This document shows positions 51,792 to 60,365 of a stretch of DNA of 64,000 nucleotides, in pieces (within the stretch, counting starts at the first letter, position 1; every line of letters starts with the position of its first letter). Under the pieces are notes generated by a model. The model did not search any database and was not told the origin of the DNA. It was given only the letters and a program-made list of their open reading frames with translations. This DNA is from Nonomuraea turcica (GTDB lineage: Bacteria; Actinomycetota; Actinomycetes; Streptosporangiales; Streptosporangiaceae), in the NCBI RefSeq assembly GCF_030718205.1, contig NZ_JAUZQF010000023.1, forward strand, positions 62,001 through 126,000, read 5' to 3'. Both the position numbers and the translations under genes were made by a program.

Positions 51792-52654
51792 AGCCGCCGC
51801 CGTTCGAGTACCACGCCCCGCGCGACCTCGGCACGGCATTGCGGACCCTCGCCGAGGTCCGGGGCAAGGTGCTGGCCGGAGGGCAGAGCCTGATCCCGAT
51901 GCTCAACATGCGGCTGACCGCGCCCGAGCATCTCGTCGACATCAACCAGGTGGCGTCGCTGGGCGGCATCGAGCGCACGGAGGCGGGTGTGCGGGTCGGC
52001 GCGCTGGCCCGGCACTCGGAGGTGGAGCGGGCCGGCGCGCATCCGCTGCTCACGCGGGCGCTGAAGCTGGTCGCCCATCCGGTGATCCGGAACCGGGGGA
52101 CCGTGGTCGGGAGCCTGGTGCACGCCGACCCGGCCGCGGAGTTGCCCGCCGTACTGGCGGTGCTGGGCGGCTCCGTACGGGTGGCTCGCTGGAACGGAGA
52201 CACGCGGGCCGAGCGGGACGTGCCCGCCGAGGACTTCTTCGTCGGTCCCATGGAGTCGGCCGTCCAGCCGGGCGAGCTGGCCGTATCGGCATATTTCCCG
52301 GCATTGGGTCCGCGGACCGGGGTTGCTTTCGAGGAGGTGACCCGCAGGCACGGCGACTACGCCCTCGCCGGGGTCTGCGCCGTGGTCACGCTGGACGAGG
52401 ACGCGTTCGTCACGGCAGCCAAGGTCGCGTGCATCGGAGTCGGGCCGGTGCCGACGGTCGTGGACGTGACAGAGCTGAGTGGGCCGTCTCCCGTCCAGGG
52501 GATCGACTGGGTCGTGGCCCAGCTCGTGCATGACGCGATCGAGCCCGAGAACGACATCCACGCATCGGCCGCCTACCGCAGGCATCTGGTGACGGTGCTC
52601 GCCCAGCGGGCGCTGCGCAACGCGGCCAGGGAGGCGGAGACCCGTGGAGCATGA
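51788..52654 (+). CDS. Molybdenum hydroxylase FAD-binding subunit (xanthine dehydrogenase type)
   Basis: A 288-residue CoxM/XdhB-type flavoprotein subunit. The FAD loops are visible as KVLAGGQSLIPMLNMRL near residue 27 and IRNRGTVVGSLVHADPAAELPAVL near residue 102; a C-terminal domain follows (EEVTRRHGDYALAGVCAVV). It passes electrons from the iron-sulfur subunit to NAD or another acceptor. GTG start overlapping the permease stop. The next gene starts 11 bases before its own stop. Confidence 0.93.
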   Translation: MKPPPFEYHAPRDLGTALRTLAEVRGKVLAGGQSLIPMLNMRLTAPEHLVDINQVASLGGIERTEAGVRVGALARHSEVERAGAHPLLTRALKLVAHPVIRNRGTVVGSLVHADPAAELPAVLAVLGGSVRVARWNGDTRAERDVPAEDFFVGPMESAVQPGELAVSAYFPALGPRTGVAFEEVTRRHGDYALAGVCAVVTLDEDAFVTAAKVACIGVGPVPTVVDVTELSGPSPVQGIDWVVAQLVHDAIEPENDIHASAAYRRHLVTVLAQRALRNAAREAETRGA

Positions 52655-53120
52655 GATCACGCTCGTCGTGAACGGCGCCCCCAGGCGGGTGAGCGTCCCC
52701 GCCCGCCGCCTGCTGTCCGACTGCCTGCGCCACGACCTCGGCCTGACCGGCACCCACGTGGGGTGCGAGCACGGCGTCTGCGGCTGCTGCACCGTGCTGC
52801 TCGACGGGCAGCCGGTGCGCTCGTGCCTGACGTTCGCCGTCACCGTGGACGGCCGCGAGATCACCACCGTCGAGGGGCTCGCCGGACCGGACGGGCTCTC
52901 ACCCGTGCAGCGGGCCTTCGCCGAGTGCCACGGCCTGCAGTGCGGCTTCTGCACGCCGGGTTTCCTGTGTACGGTGACTGCCCTGCTCAAGGAGAACCCG
53001 GCACCGACGGAGGAGGAGGTGCTGGAGGGCGTCTCCGGCAACCTGTGCCGCTGCACCGGCTACCAGAACATCGTCAAGGCCGTCCACCGGGCCGCCGAGC
53101 TGCTGGCGGAGGAAGCATGA
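52644..53120 (+). CDS. Molybdenum hydroxylase 2Fe-2S subunit
   Basis: A 158-residue CoxS/XdhC-type subunit with two 2Fe-2S clusters. The plant-type ferredoxin cluster is bound by CEHGVCGCCTVLLDG and a Cys near residue 60 (RSCLTF); the second cluster by CGFCTPG and GNLCRCTGYQNI. GTG start within the end of the FAD subunit gene, and its TGA overlaps the large-subunit ATG (ATGA). Complete length for the family. Confidence 0.95.
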   Translation: MEHEITLVVNGAPRRVSVPARRLLSDCLRHDLGLTGTHVGCEHGVCGCCTVLLDGQPVRSCLTFAVTVDGREITTVEGLAGPDGLSPVQRAFAECHGLQCGFCTPGFLCTVTALLKENPAPTEEEVLEGVSGNLCRCTGYQNIVKAVHRAAELLAEEA

Positions 53121-55471
53121 CGACGAGGTTGTTCGGGGAGTCCGTAGCGCGCAGGGAGGACCCCAGGCTGCTCACCGGGCAGGGCCGCTACCTCGACGAC
53201 CTGGGGCGTGACGCGCTCGCCGCGGCGTTCGTGCGCTCGCCGCACGCGCACGCCCGCATCCGCGACATCGACGTCGGGCCCGCGCTGGACGTGCCGGGGC
53301 TCGTCGCCGTCTACACCTGGGAGGACCTGCCCGAACGGGTGGGCCGGGCGCTGCCCCTCCTCATTCCGCATCCGGCGCTCACGCACGGGCGCACCGCGTA
53401 CCCGCTGGCCAGGGAGGTCGTCAGGCACGTCGGCGAGCCGGTGGTGATGGTCGTGGCCGCCGACAGGTACGCCGCCGAGGACGCCTGCGCGCTCATCGAG
53501 GTCGACTACGAGCCCCTCAAACCGGTCGTCGGCCTGGAGGAGGCCGTCCAGGGCGCCCAGCTCGTGCACGAGGACGTGCCCGGCAACATCGGCGCCCACC
53601 TCGTCCAGGAGGTCGCCGCCGACGACGGGCGCGGCGCGCGGGAGGCCATCGAGACCGCGCCGCACACCCTGGCCTTCCGGCTCGACATCGAGCGCAGCGC
53701 CAGCATGCCGCTGGAAGGACGCGGCGTGTACGCCCGCTGGGACGGCGAGGACCTGCGCGTCTACTCCAGCACCCAGACCTCCACCAGCGTCCGCATGGCC
53801 GTCGCCGCCACGCTCGGCCTGCCCCTGCCGAAGGTCGAGGTGATCGCCCCCGACGTCGGCGGCGGGTTCGGCGTGAAGATCGTGCACCCGTGGCCCGAGG
53901 AGATCCTCGTGCCGTGGGCGGCCATGACGCTTGGCCGCGAGCTCAAATGGACCGAGGACCGCAGGGAGCACTTCATCTCCTCCGCGCACGAGCGCGGGCA
54001 GGTGCAGTACGTCCGCGTCGGGTTCGACGACGACGGCCGGGTGCTCGGGCTGGACGTGACGATCCTGCACGACCACGGCGCCTACACCCCTTACGGGATC
54101 ATCGTGCCGATCGTCACCTCGACCCAGCTGCTCGGCCCTTACAAGCTCGGGGCGTACCGGGTCGAGTTCAGCGCCGTCTACACCAACACCGTGCAGGTGA
54201 CCCCCTACCGGGGCGCGGGCCGCCCGCAGGGCGTGTTCTGCATGGAGCGCACCATGGACAAGATCGCCCGGTACCTGGGCAAGGACCGGACCGAGGTGCG
54301 CTCGGTCAACTTCATCCAGCCGGACGAGTTCCCGTACGACCAGCGGATGACCTTCCAGGACGGGCGGCCGCTGATCTACGACAGCGGGAACTATCCCGAA
54401 ATGCTCCGCATGGTCAAGGAGCTGATCGGCTGGGACGACTTCGAGCGGGCGCCCGGCCGGGGCATCGGGATCGGCTGCTACGTCGAGGGGACCGGGGTCG
54501 GGCCGTACGAGGGCGGACACGTGCAGGTGACCTCCGATGGCCGCGTGCACGTGTCCACGGGACTCACCTCGCAGGGCCAGGGGCACGAGACGGTGTTCGC
54601 TCAAATCGCCGCCAGCGAGCTGGGCGTGCCCATCGAGCGGATCAGCGTGGTCACCGGCGACACGCGCCGGTTCGGGTACGCGGTCGGCACGTTCGCCTCC
54701 CGCGCGGCCGTCGTCAGCGGCAACGCCATTGCCCTGGCCTGCAGAAAGGTACGCGAGAAGGCGCTGCGCATCGCGGCCGACGCGCTCGAGGCCGACCCGT
54801 CGGACCTCCAGATCACCGACGGCGTGGTGCACGTGGCGGGCGCGCCCACCGCCTCCATCCCGCTGTCCACGGTCGCCGTGCTGGCCAACCCCCTGCGCTA
54901 CGCCTTCGACGAGGAGGCCGCCAAGGCCACCCAGTTCTCCGGCACCGCCTCCCCGGACCGGCCACCGGTGGCCGAGGGCGAGGAGCCGGGGCTGGAGGGG
55001 CGGGACTACTACTCGCCGATCAGGTCCACGTTCGCGGCGGGCATGCACGCGGCCGTCGTCGAGACCGACCCGGACACGGCCGAGATCAGGATCGTCAGGT
55101 ACGCGGTCGTGCACGACTGCGGGCGGCTCATCAACCCGATGATCGTGGAGGGGCAGATCCACGGGGGAGTGGCGCAGGGCGTCGGCGGCGCCCTCTACGA
55201 GCGCATGGTGTACGACGCGCACGGGCAGCTCGTCAACGCCTCCTTCATGGACTTCCTCATGCCGTACGCCACCGAGGTCCCCCGCGTCGAGACCGCCCAC
55301 CTGGAGACGCCGTCGCCGCTCAACCCGCTCGGCATCAAGGGCGCCGGCGAGGCCGGGGTCATCCCGGTGTCCGCCGTCATCGCCTCGGCCCTCGAGGACG
55401 CCGAGGGCATCGAGATCGACCGCATGCCCATCTCCCCGTCGGAGCTCTTCGACCTGCGTACCGCCTTCTAG
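53117..55471 (+). CDS. Molybdenum hydroxylase large subunit (form II, xanthine/aldehyde type)
   Basis: A 784-residue molybdopterin-binding subunit. Blocks for the cofactor and substrate channel are APDVGGGFGVK, VTPYRGAGRPQGVF, LTSQGQGHETVF, YAVGTFASRAAVVSGNA and the catalytic Glu in GIKGAGEAGVIP. The active-site loop reads PYRGAGRP, as in xanthine or aldehyde hydroxylases, not AYxCSFR of true aerobic CO dehydrogenase, so CO oxidation is unlikely. With a nucleobase permease, PucR and AllFGH nearby, a purine such as hypoxanthine or xanthine is the best guess. No maturation gene (xdhC/coxF-type) is in the window. Confidence 0.92.
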   Translation: MTTRLFGESVARREDPRLLTGQGRYLDDLGRDALAAAFVRSPHAHARIRDIDVGPALDVPGLVAVYTWEDLPERVGRALPLLIPHPALTHGRTAYPLAREVVRHVGEPVVMVVAADRYAAEDACALIEVDYEPLKPVVGLEEAVQGAQLVHEDVPGNIGAHLVQEVAADDGRGAREAIETAPHTLAFRLDIERSASMPLEGRGVYARWDGEDLRVYSSTQTSTSVRMAVAATLGLPLPKVEVIAPDVGGGFGVKIVHPWPEEILVPWAAMTLGRELKWTEDRREHFISSAHERGQVQYVRVGFDDDGRVLGLDVTILHDHGAYTPYGIIVPIVTSTQLLGPYKLGAYRVEFSAVYTNTVQVTPYRGAGRPQGVFCMERTMDKIARYLGKDRTEVRSVNFIQPDEFPYDQRMTFQDGRPLIYDSGNYPEMLRMVKELIGWDDFERAPGRGIGIGCYVEGTGVGPYEGGHVQVTSDGRVHVSTGLTSQGQGHETVFAQIAASELGVPIERISVVTGDTRRFGYAVGTFASRAAVVSGNAIALACRKVREKALRIAADALEADPSDLQITDGVVHVAGAPTASIPLSTVAVLANPLRYAFDEEAAKATQFSGTASPDRPPVAEGEEPGLEGRDYYSPIRSTFAAGMHAAVVETDPDTAEIRIVRYAVVHDCGRLINPMIVEGQIHGGVAQGVGGALYERMVYDAHGQLVNASFMDFLMPYATEVPRVETAHLETPSPLNPLGIKGAGEAGVIPVSAVIASALEDAEGIEIDRMPISPSELFDLRTAF

Positions 55472-55615
55472 ATGCCCTGACGGCGCGCGGGTCCGCCGGA
55501 CGGGGTACGCGGGAATCAACCCGCCGGGGGACGCCCAGGCCCGCCTCCACCGGGCATTCTCGATACCCGGCAACCAGCACGCACACCGATGTGACCAAGG
55601 TCGCATCGCGTTGCT

Positions 55616-55661
55616 CTACAGCTTGTAGTACTACTTTAAGTAGATGAACTACAGCTTGTAG
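55616..55661. promoter_or_regulatory. Three BlaI/MecI-like palindromes before cydA
   Basis: CTACAGCTTGTAG occurs at 55616-55628 and identically at 55649-55661; between them is CTACTTTAAGTAG (55631-55643). All are 5-3-5 palindromes with CTAC and GTAG ends, matching the TACA-N-TGTA style of BlaI/MecI repressor sites. They end 19 bases before the cydA start and probably overlap its promoter. No blaI gene is in the window. Confidence 0.7.
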
Positions 55662-55680
55662 AGCTCAGGAGTCGACGGGG

Positions 55681-57030
55681 ATGATGGACGCACTTGACCT
55701 GGCGCGGTGGCAGTTCGGGGTGACCACCGTTTACCACTTTCTGTTCGTGCCCCTGACCATCGGTCTGGGGATCTTCGTGGCCGGCCTGCAGACGGCCTGG
55801 CACCGTACGGGGAAAGAGCACTACCTGAAGCTCACGAAGTTCTTCGGGAAGTTGTTCCTGATCAACTTCGCCATGGGCGTGGTGACCGGCATCGTGCAGG
55901 AGTTCCAGTTCGGCATGAACTGGAGTGAATACTCCACGTTCGTCGGCGACGTCTTCGGGGCGCCGCTGGCGATGGAGGCGCTGCTGGCCTTCTTCATGGA
56001 GTCCACGTTCCTGGGGCTGTGGATCTTCGGGTGGGACAAGCTGCCGAAGAAGGTGCACCTGGCGTGCATCTGGGCGGCGGCCATCGGGTCCAACCTGTCG
56101 GCCTACTTCATCCTCGCGGCCAACGCCTGGATGAAGCACCCGGTCGGCTACGAGGTCGTGGACGGCAAGGCCAGGATGACGGACCTGTGGGCGGTGCTGA
56201 CGAACTCCACGGCGCTGGCCCAGGTGCCGCACGTGATCGGGGCGGCGTTCATCGTGGCCGGCGGGTTCGTGCTGGCCGTGAGCGGCTACTGGCTGCTGAA
56301 GACGCGGGCCGCGATGTGGCGCAGCGCGGCACGGGCGGCGCTGGTGATGACCGCCATCGCGGGGGCGGTGGTCGCGGGCACCGGCGACATGTCGGCCAAG
56401 CTGATGTACGAGCAGCAGCCCATGAAGCTGGCCTCCGCCGAGGGCCTGGAGCGCGACACGGCGGGCGCGGCGTTCTCCGTCGCCCCCGGCATCGAGATCC
56501 CGAAGGTCCTGAGCTTCCTGGCCACCAACGACTTCGACGCCACCATCCAGGGCACCGAGGACCTGCAGCGCCGCTTCGAGCAGCAGTTCGGCCCCGGCGA
56601 CTACCGGCCGAACCAGGCGATCGTGTTCTGGTCGTTCCGGGTGATGATCGTCTTCGGGCTGGCCACGGTGGGCCTGTCGGTGCTCGGATTGTGGCTGACC
56701 CGCCGCAAGCGCGGGTTCCCGCGGTGGTTGTCGCGGGCGTTCCTCCTGGCTCTGCCCCTGCCGCTGGCAGCGGTGATCGCCGGGTGGCTGCTGAGTGAGA
56801 TCGGCCGCCAGCCGTGGACGGTCGCGGGCGAGTTGCTGACCGCCTCCAGCGTGTCGCCGGGGGTGACGCTTGCCGAGGTCGCCACGTCGCTGACGATCTT
56901 CACGCTGCTGTACGGGGTGCTCGCCGTGGCCGAGGCCGTGCTGCTGACCCGGCACGTACGCAAGGGCGTCGAGGAGCCGGAACCCATCATCGCCAAGGCC
57001 GAGCGGCGCGAGCCGTCGCTGATGTACTGA
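55681..57030 (+). CDS. cydA: Cytochrome bd ubiquinol/menaquinol oxidase subunit I
   Basis: A 449-residue membrane subunit with about nine helices. His19 (VYHFLFVPL) is the heme b595 ligand; the heme b558 His lies in QVPHVIGAAFIVAG, with the Met ligand in the later WGRQPWTV region, which here reads GRQPWTVAGELLT. The Q loop is short (actinobacterial type). It reduces oxygen to water with high affinity and is used under low oxygen or respiratory stress. AGGAG precedes the ATG. It is followed by cydB 15 bases later; cydDC are not here. Confidence 0.95.
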   Translation: MMDALDLARWQFGVTTVYHFLFVPLTIGLGIFVAGLQTAWHRTGKEHYLKLTKFFGKLFLINFAMGVVTGIVQEFQFGMNWSEYSTFVGDVFGAPLAMEALLAFFMESTFLGLWIFGWDKLPKKVHLACIWAAAIGSNLSAYFILAANAWMKHPVGYEVVDGKARMTDLWAVLTNSTALAQVPHVIGAAFIVAGGFVLAVSGYWLLKTRAAMWRSAARAALVMTAIAGAVVAGTGDMSAKLMYEQQPMKLASAEGLERDTAGAAFSVAPGIEIPKVLSFLATNDFDATIQGTEDLQRRFEQQFGPGDYRPNQAIVFWSFRVMIVFGLATVGLSVLGLWLTRRKRGFPRWLSRAFLLALPLPLAAVIAGWLLSEIGRQPWTVAGELLTASSVSPGVTLAEVATSLTIFTLLYGVLAVAEAVLLTRHVRKGVEEPEPIIAKAERREPSLMY

Positions 57031-57045
57031 GGAGGGACACCCATC

Positions 57046-57927
57046 ATGATCGATCTCTGGTTCGTCATCATCGCCTTCCTCTGGACGGGCTACTTCGTGC
57101 TGGAGGGCTTCGACTTCGGCGTCGGCCTGCTGGCGCCGCTCCTCAGCAGGAACGCCGCCGAGCAGCGGCAGAGCCTGCAGACCATCGGCCCGGTGTGGGA
57201 CGGCAACGAGGTGTGGCTGATCACCGCGGTGGGCGCGATGTTCGCGGCGTTCCCCGCCTGGTACGCGGGCGTGTTCAGCGCCTTCTACCTGCAGGTCACG
57301 CTCATCCTGGTGGGTCTGATCGTGCGGGGCGTCGGTCTGGAGTGGCGGGGCAAGGTGAACGATCCCCGCTGGTGCGACCTGGGCATCATGGTCGGCAGCG
57401 GGCTGGCGGCGTTCCTGTGGGGCGCGGTCTTCGCCGACCTGCTGTTCGACAGCGCGCCCGCGGCCGTGCTCGGCGGCGCGTTCACGCTGGCGGTGTGCGC
57501 GCTGCACGGCGCCGTGTTCCTGACGCTCAAGACCACCGGTCCGGTACGCCGCCGCGCCCGTGCGGCGGCCCTGGCGGCGAGCGCCGTGGTGATCCCGGTG
57601 GCCGTGTTCGCGCTGTCCAATCTCGGCACGTTCCCCGCCCTGGCCGCCATGGCGGCGCTGGCCGCGGCGACGGCCCTGATCTGGCGGCGCAGGGAGGGCT
57701 GGGCGTTCGCGGCCACCGCCGCCGCGATCGTGCTGACCACGCTGGCGCTCTTCATGGAGCTGCGCGTGTCACCACTGCCCGGGCTGACGCTGGCCGAGGC
57801 CGCCTCCGGGCCGTACACGCTGACGATGCTGAGCTGGATCGGGCTGATCGCACTCCCGTTCGTGCTGGTCTACCAGGGGTGGACGTACTGGGTGTTCAGG
57901 AAGCGGGTTCAGGTGGCCCCCATCTAA
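57046..57927 (+). CDS. cydB: Cytochrome bd oxidase subunit II
   Basis: A 293-residue membrane subunit with eight or nine helices, somewhat shorter than enterobacterial CydB (about 380). Conserved parts are GYFVLEGFDFGVGLLAPLL at the N-terminus, IGPVWDGNEVWLITAVGAMFAAFP, and AVCALHGAVFLTLKTTGPVRRRAR. GAGGG precedes the ATG. Its stop overlaps that of the convergent ABC ATPase gene by three bases, with no room for a terminator between them, so the two transcripts must overlap. Confidence 0.94.
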   Translation: MIDLWFVIIAFLWTGYFVLEGFDFGVGLLAPLLSRNAAEQRQSLQTIGPVWDGNEVWLITAVGAMFAAFPAWYAGVFSAFYLQVTLILVGLIVRGVGLEWRGKVNDPRWCDLGIMVGSGLAAFLWGAVFADLLFDSAPAAVLGGAFTLAVCALHGAVFLTLKTTGPVRRRARAAALAASAVVIPVAVFALSNLGTFPALAAMAALAAATALIWRRREGWAFAATAAAIVLTTLALFMELRVSPLPGLTLAEAASGPYTLTMLSWIGLIALPFVLVYQGWTYWVFRKRVQVAPI

Positions 57928-58655
57928 GTGGCAGGCGCGCCGCCGAGGTAGAGCTTGCCGAGGCGGGGGTCGGCGGCCAGTTCACGCGCCGGGCCGGAGA
58001 TGTGCACGCGGCCGAGGTCGAGCACGCAGCCGACGTCGGCCATCTCCAGGGCCCGGCGCGCGTTCTGCTCCACCAGCAGCACCGCGACGCCGGTCCGGCG
58101 CATGAGGTCGATCTGGTCGAAGACCACCTGCGTGTTGCGCGGGTCGAGCCCCATCGACGGCTCGTCCAGCAGCACCACCTTCGGCTCCAGCATGAGGGCG
58201 CGGGCGAACTCGACCTGCTTCTGCTGCCCGCCGGACAGCAGCCCAGCCATGCTCCCCCACCGCTCGGCCACCACGGGGAACAGCTCCTTGACGGTCTCGA
58301 TGCGGGTGTTCAGCCGGGCCTGGTCGCGGACGGTGAACCCGCCGAGCCGCACGTTCTCGGCCACGGTCATCTCACGGAACACACTGTGGCCCTGCAGCAC
58401 GTGGGCGAGGCCGAGGCCGAGCAGGCGTTGCGGCGAGAGCCCCGTCACGTCCTGGCCGGCCAGCAGCACGCGGCCGGACCGGGGCGCGAGCAGGCCGCTG
58501 GCGACCTTGAGCGCGGTGGACTTGCCGGCGCCGTTCGGGCCGACGAGGCAGACGACCTCGCCGGCGCGGATGGTGACGCTCAGGCCGCGCAACACGAGCG
58601 CGGCCCTGCCGTACCCGGCTTCGACGTCTTCCAGGGACAGCACGACTTCAGACAC
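57924..58655 (-). CDS. HAAT-type ABC transporter ATPase (LivF-like)
   Basis: A 243-residue ATPase. Walker A GPNGAGKST, Q loop around LAHVLQGHSVFREMTVAENV, signature LLSGGQQKQ, Walker B VVLLDEPSMGLDP and the switch His in LLVEQNARRAL (here Asn follows Gln) are seen. It is the last gene of a five-gene minus-strand operon; GTG start eight bases before the LivG-like stop. Forms a heterodimer with the LivG-like ATPase. The family moves branched amino acids, urea, amides or aromatic acids. Confidence 0.92.
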   Translation of the reverse strand: MSEVVLSLEDVEAGYGRAALVLRGLSVTIRAGEVVCLVGPNGAGKSTALKVASGLLAPRSGRVLLAGQDVTGLSPQRLLGLGLAHVLQGHSVFREMTVAENVRLGGFTVRDQARLNTRIETVKELFPVVAERWGSMAGLLSGGQQKQVEFARALMLEPKVVLLDEPSMGLDPRNTQVVFDQIDLMRRTGVAVLLVEQNARRALEMADVGCVLDLGRVHISGPARELAADPRLGKLYLGGAPAT

Positions 58656-59379
58656 CGAGATACGCCTCCAGCACCTTCGGGTCGTCCCGCACCACGGACG
58701 GCGGGCCCGCGGCGATGGGCGCGCCCCGGTCGAAGACGATGACGTGGTCGCACATGCCCATCACCATGTCCATGTTGTGCTCGACGACCAGGAACGTGCG
58801 GCCCTCGGCGTTGAGGTCGCGCACGAGCGAGACGATCCGATCGATCAGCGCCGGGTTGACGCCGCCCGCCGGCTCGTCGAGCAGCACCAGCTCCGGCTCG
58901 GCCATGAGGGCGGCGGCCAGCTCCAGGAGCTTCTGCTGGCCGTAGGACAGGTCGCGGGCCTCGGCGTCCTCCAGGTGCTCGATGCCCATCCTGCGCAGCC
59001 AGTGCCGGGCCCGCTCGACCTCGCCCTTGTCGCGCAGGCCGGCCAGCAGCTCGCGCAGGCGGGTGCGGCGGACGGCGACCAGCATGTTCTCCAGCACCGT
59101 CAGGCGCGGGAAGACCCGGCAGAGCTGGAAGGTGCGGCCGATGCCGGCGTGCGCGATACGGTGCGGCGAGTGGCGGGTGATGTCGCGGTCGCGGTAGAGC
59201 ACCCGGCCCGCGTCCGGCTTGATCATGCCGGTGATGAGGTTGAAGAACGTGGTCTTGCCCGAGCCGTTCGGCCCGATCAGGCCGTTGATCTTCCCTTCGA
59301 GCAGTTCCACGCTCGCGCCGTCCACGGCCAGCACGCCGCCGAACGACTTGCTCAGCCCCTCGGTCCGCAGCGAGCTCAT
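58648..59379 (-). CDS. HAAT-type ABC transporter ATPase (LivG-like)
   Basis: A 243-residue ATPase with Walker A GPNGSGKTT, GIGRTFQLCRVFPRLTVLENMLV (Q loop), signature LSYGQQKLLE, Walker B LVLLDEPAGGVNP and the switch His in LVVEHNMDMVM. The C-terminal extension after GCD-type D loop (VLEAYLGV) is typical for LivG. Its ATG overlaps the stop of the LivM-like permease (ATGA). Confidence 0.93.
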   Translation of the reverse strand: MSSLRTEGLSKSFGGVLAVDGASVELLEGKINGLIGPNGSGKTTFFNLITGMIKPDAGRVLYRDRDITRHSPHRIAHAGIGRTFQLCRVFPRLTVLENMLVAVRRTRLRELLAGLRDKGEVERARHWLRRMGIEHLEDAEARDLSYGQQKLLELAAALMAEPELVLLDEPAGGVNPALIDRIVSLVRDLNAEGRTFLVVEHNMDMVMGMCDHVIVFDRGAPIAAGPPSVVRDDPKVLEAYLGV

Positions 59380-60365
59380 GGCGCCACCCCCTGGAGTCGC
59401 TGCTCGGCCGTCTCGTCGGGAATGGACGGCCCGGCGCGCCTTCTGGTGAAGCGGGCGAGGATGCCGTCCGGCATGAACAGCACGACCAGCACGAGCACCA
59501 GGCCCGTCGCGGTCAGGTGGATCTGCGTCTCGCCCAGCGCGATCAGGAAATACTCCCCGGCCGGGGCCACGATGAGCGCCCCCAGCAGCGGGCCGAACAG
59601 GTGGCGCACGCCGCCGAGCAGGCTCATCAGCACCATGTACGAGCCGATGAGGATGGAGAAGACGAAGATCGGGTCGAGGCTGCCGAACCAGACCGCGTAG
59701 AGCCCGCCGGCCAGCGCCACGAACAGGGCGGACAGGGCGAACGCCGTCACCTTGTACGCCCCGGTCGGCACACCCAGCGACTCGGCCTTGTCCTCGTCCT
59801 CCCTGATGGCCCGCAGGCCCGCGCCGAAGCGGGAGCGGGAGACGTACCACCAGGAGGCCAGCGCGATCGCGAGCAGCACCAGGAACAGGTAGAAGAACAC
59901 CATGTGCGTCTGGCCGCGGTGCAGGCCGGGGAAGGGCGTGGGGACCTGCAGGCCGGTGGAGCCGCCGGTGAGGGAGCGCCAGCCCTGGACGACGAGGTTC
60001 ATCATCGACACCAGCGCGATGGACACGATCACGAAGGACGCGCCGCGCACCCGGACCGCCGCGATGCCGACGACCACGGCGAACACCGTGACCAGCAGCG
60101 CCGACGCCAGCAGCGCCACGACCCACGGGACACCTGCCCGGACGACGAGCAGGCCGGTGCCGTACGCGCCGAGGCCGAAGAACGCCGAGTGGCCGAGCGA
60201 GACGTAGCCGGTGAATCCGCCCAGGAGGTTCCAGGAGGTGGCCATGGCGGCGTACATGACGGTCAGCGCGCCCGCGTACACGAGGTAGTAGTTGGGCACC
60301 AGGAACGGATAGGCGATCGCCAGCGCGGCGACCAGCAGGGGGAGCCCTCTAGAAGCGATGCGCAA
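59376..60365 (-). CDS. HAAT-type ABC transporter permease (LivM-like)
   Basis: A 329-residue permease with about nine helices. The EAA-like region and family blocks are visible: NLLGGFTGYVSLGHSAFFGLGAY, FGAGLRAIREDEDKAESLGVPT and GGVRHLFGPLLGALIV. A charged C-terminal tail of about 25 residues follows. TTG start within the end of the LivH-like gene (17-base overlap); no ATG is better placed, and this start keeps the first helix complete. Confidence 0.9.
   Translation of the reverse strand: MRIASRGLPLLVAALAIAYPFLVPNYYLVYAGALTVMYAAMATSWNLLGGFTGYVSLGHSAFFGLGAYGTGLLVVRAGVPWVVALLASALLVTVFAVVVGIAAVRVRGASFVIVSIALVSMMNLVVQGWRSLTGGSTGLQVPTPFPGLHRGQTHMVFFYLFLVLLAIALASWWYVSRSRFGAGLRAIREDEDKAESLGVPTGAYKVTAFALSALFVALAGGLYAVWFGSLDPIFVFSILIGSYMVLMSLLGGVRHLFGPLLGALIVAPAGEYFLIALGETQIHLTATGLVLVLVVLFMPDGILARFTRRRAGPSIPDETAEQRLQGVAP

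Noticed and set aside
51788..55471. Aerobic carbon monoxide dehydrogenase (coxMSL)
   Set aside because: The order is the same, but the large-subunit loop is PYRGAGRP rather than AYxCSFR, and neighbours point to purine metabolism.
53060..55606. An 848-residue minus-strand frame opposite the molybdenum hydroxylase
   Set aside because: Mirror image of a highly GC-biased gene (third-position GC); Val/Asp/Gly/His-rich with no domain.
55472..55680. Rex-binding site before cydAB
   Set aside because: I looked for TGTGAA-N6-TTCACA-like sequence and saw none; the visible symmetry is CTAC...GTAG.
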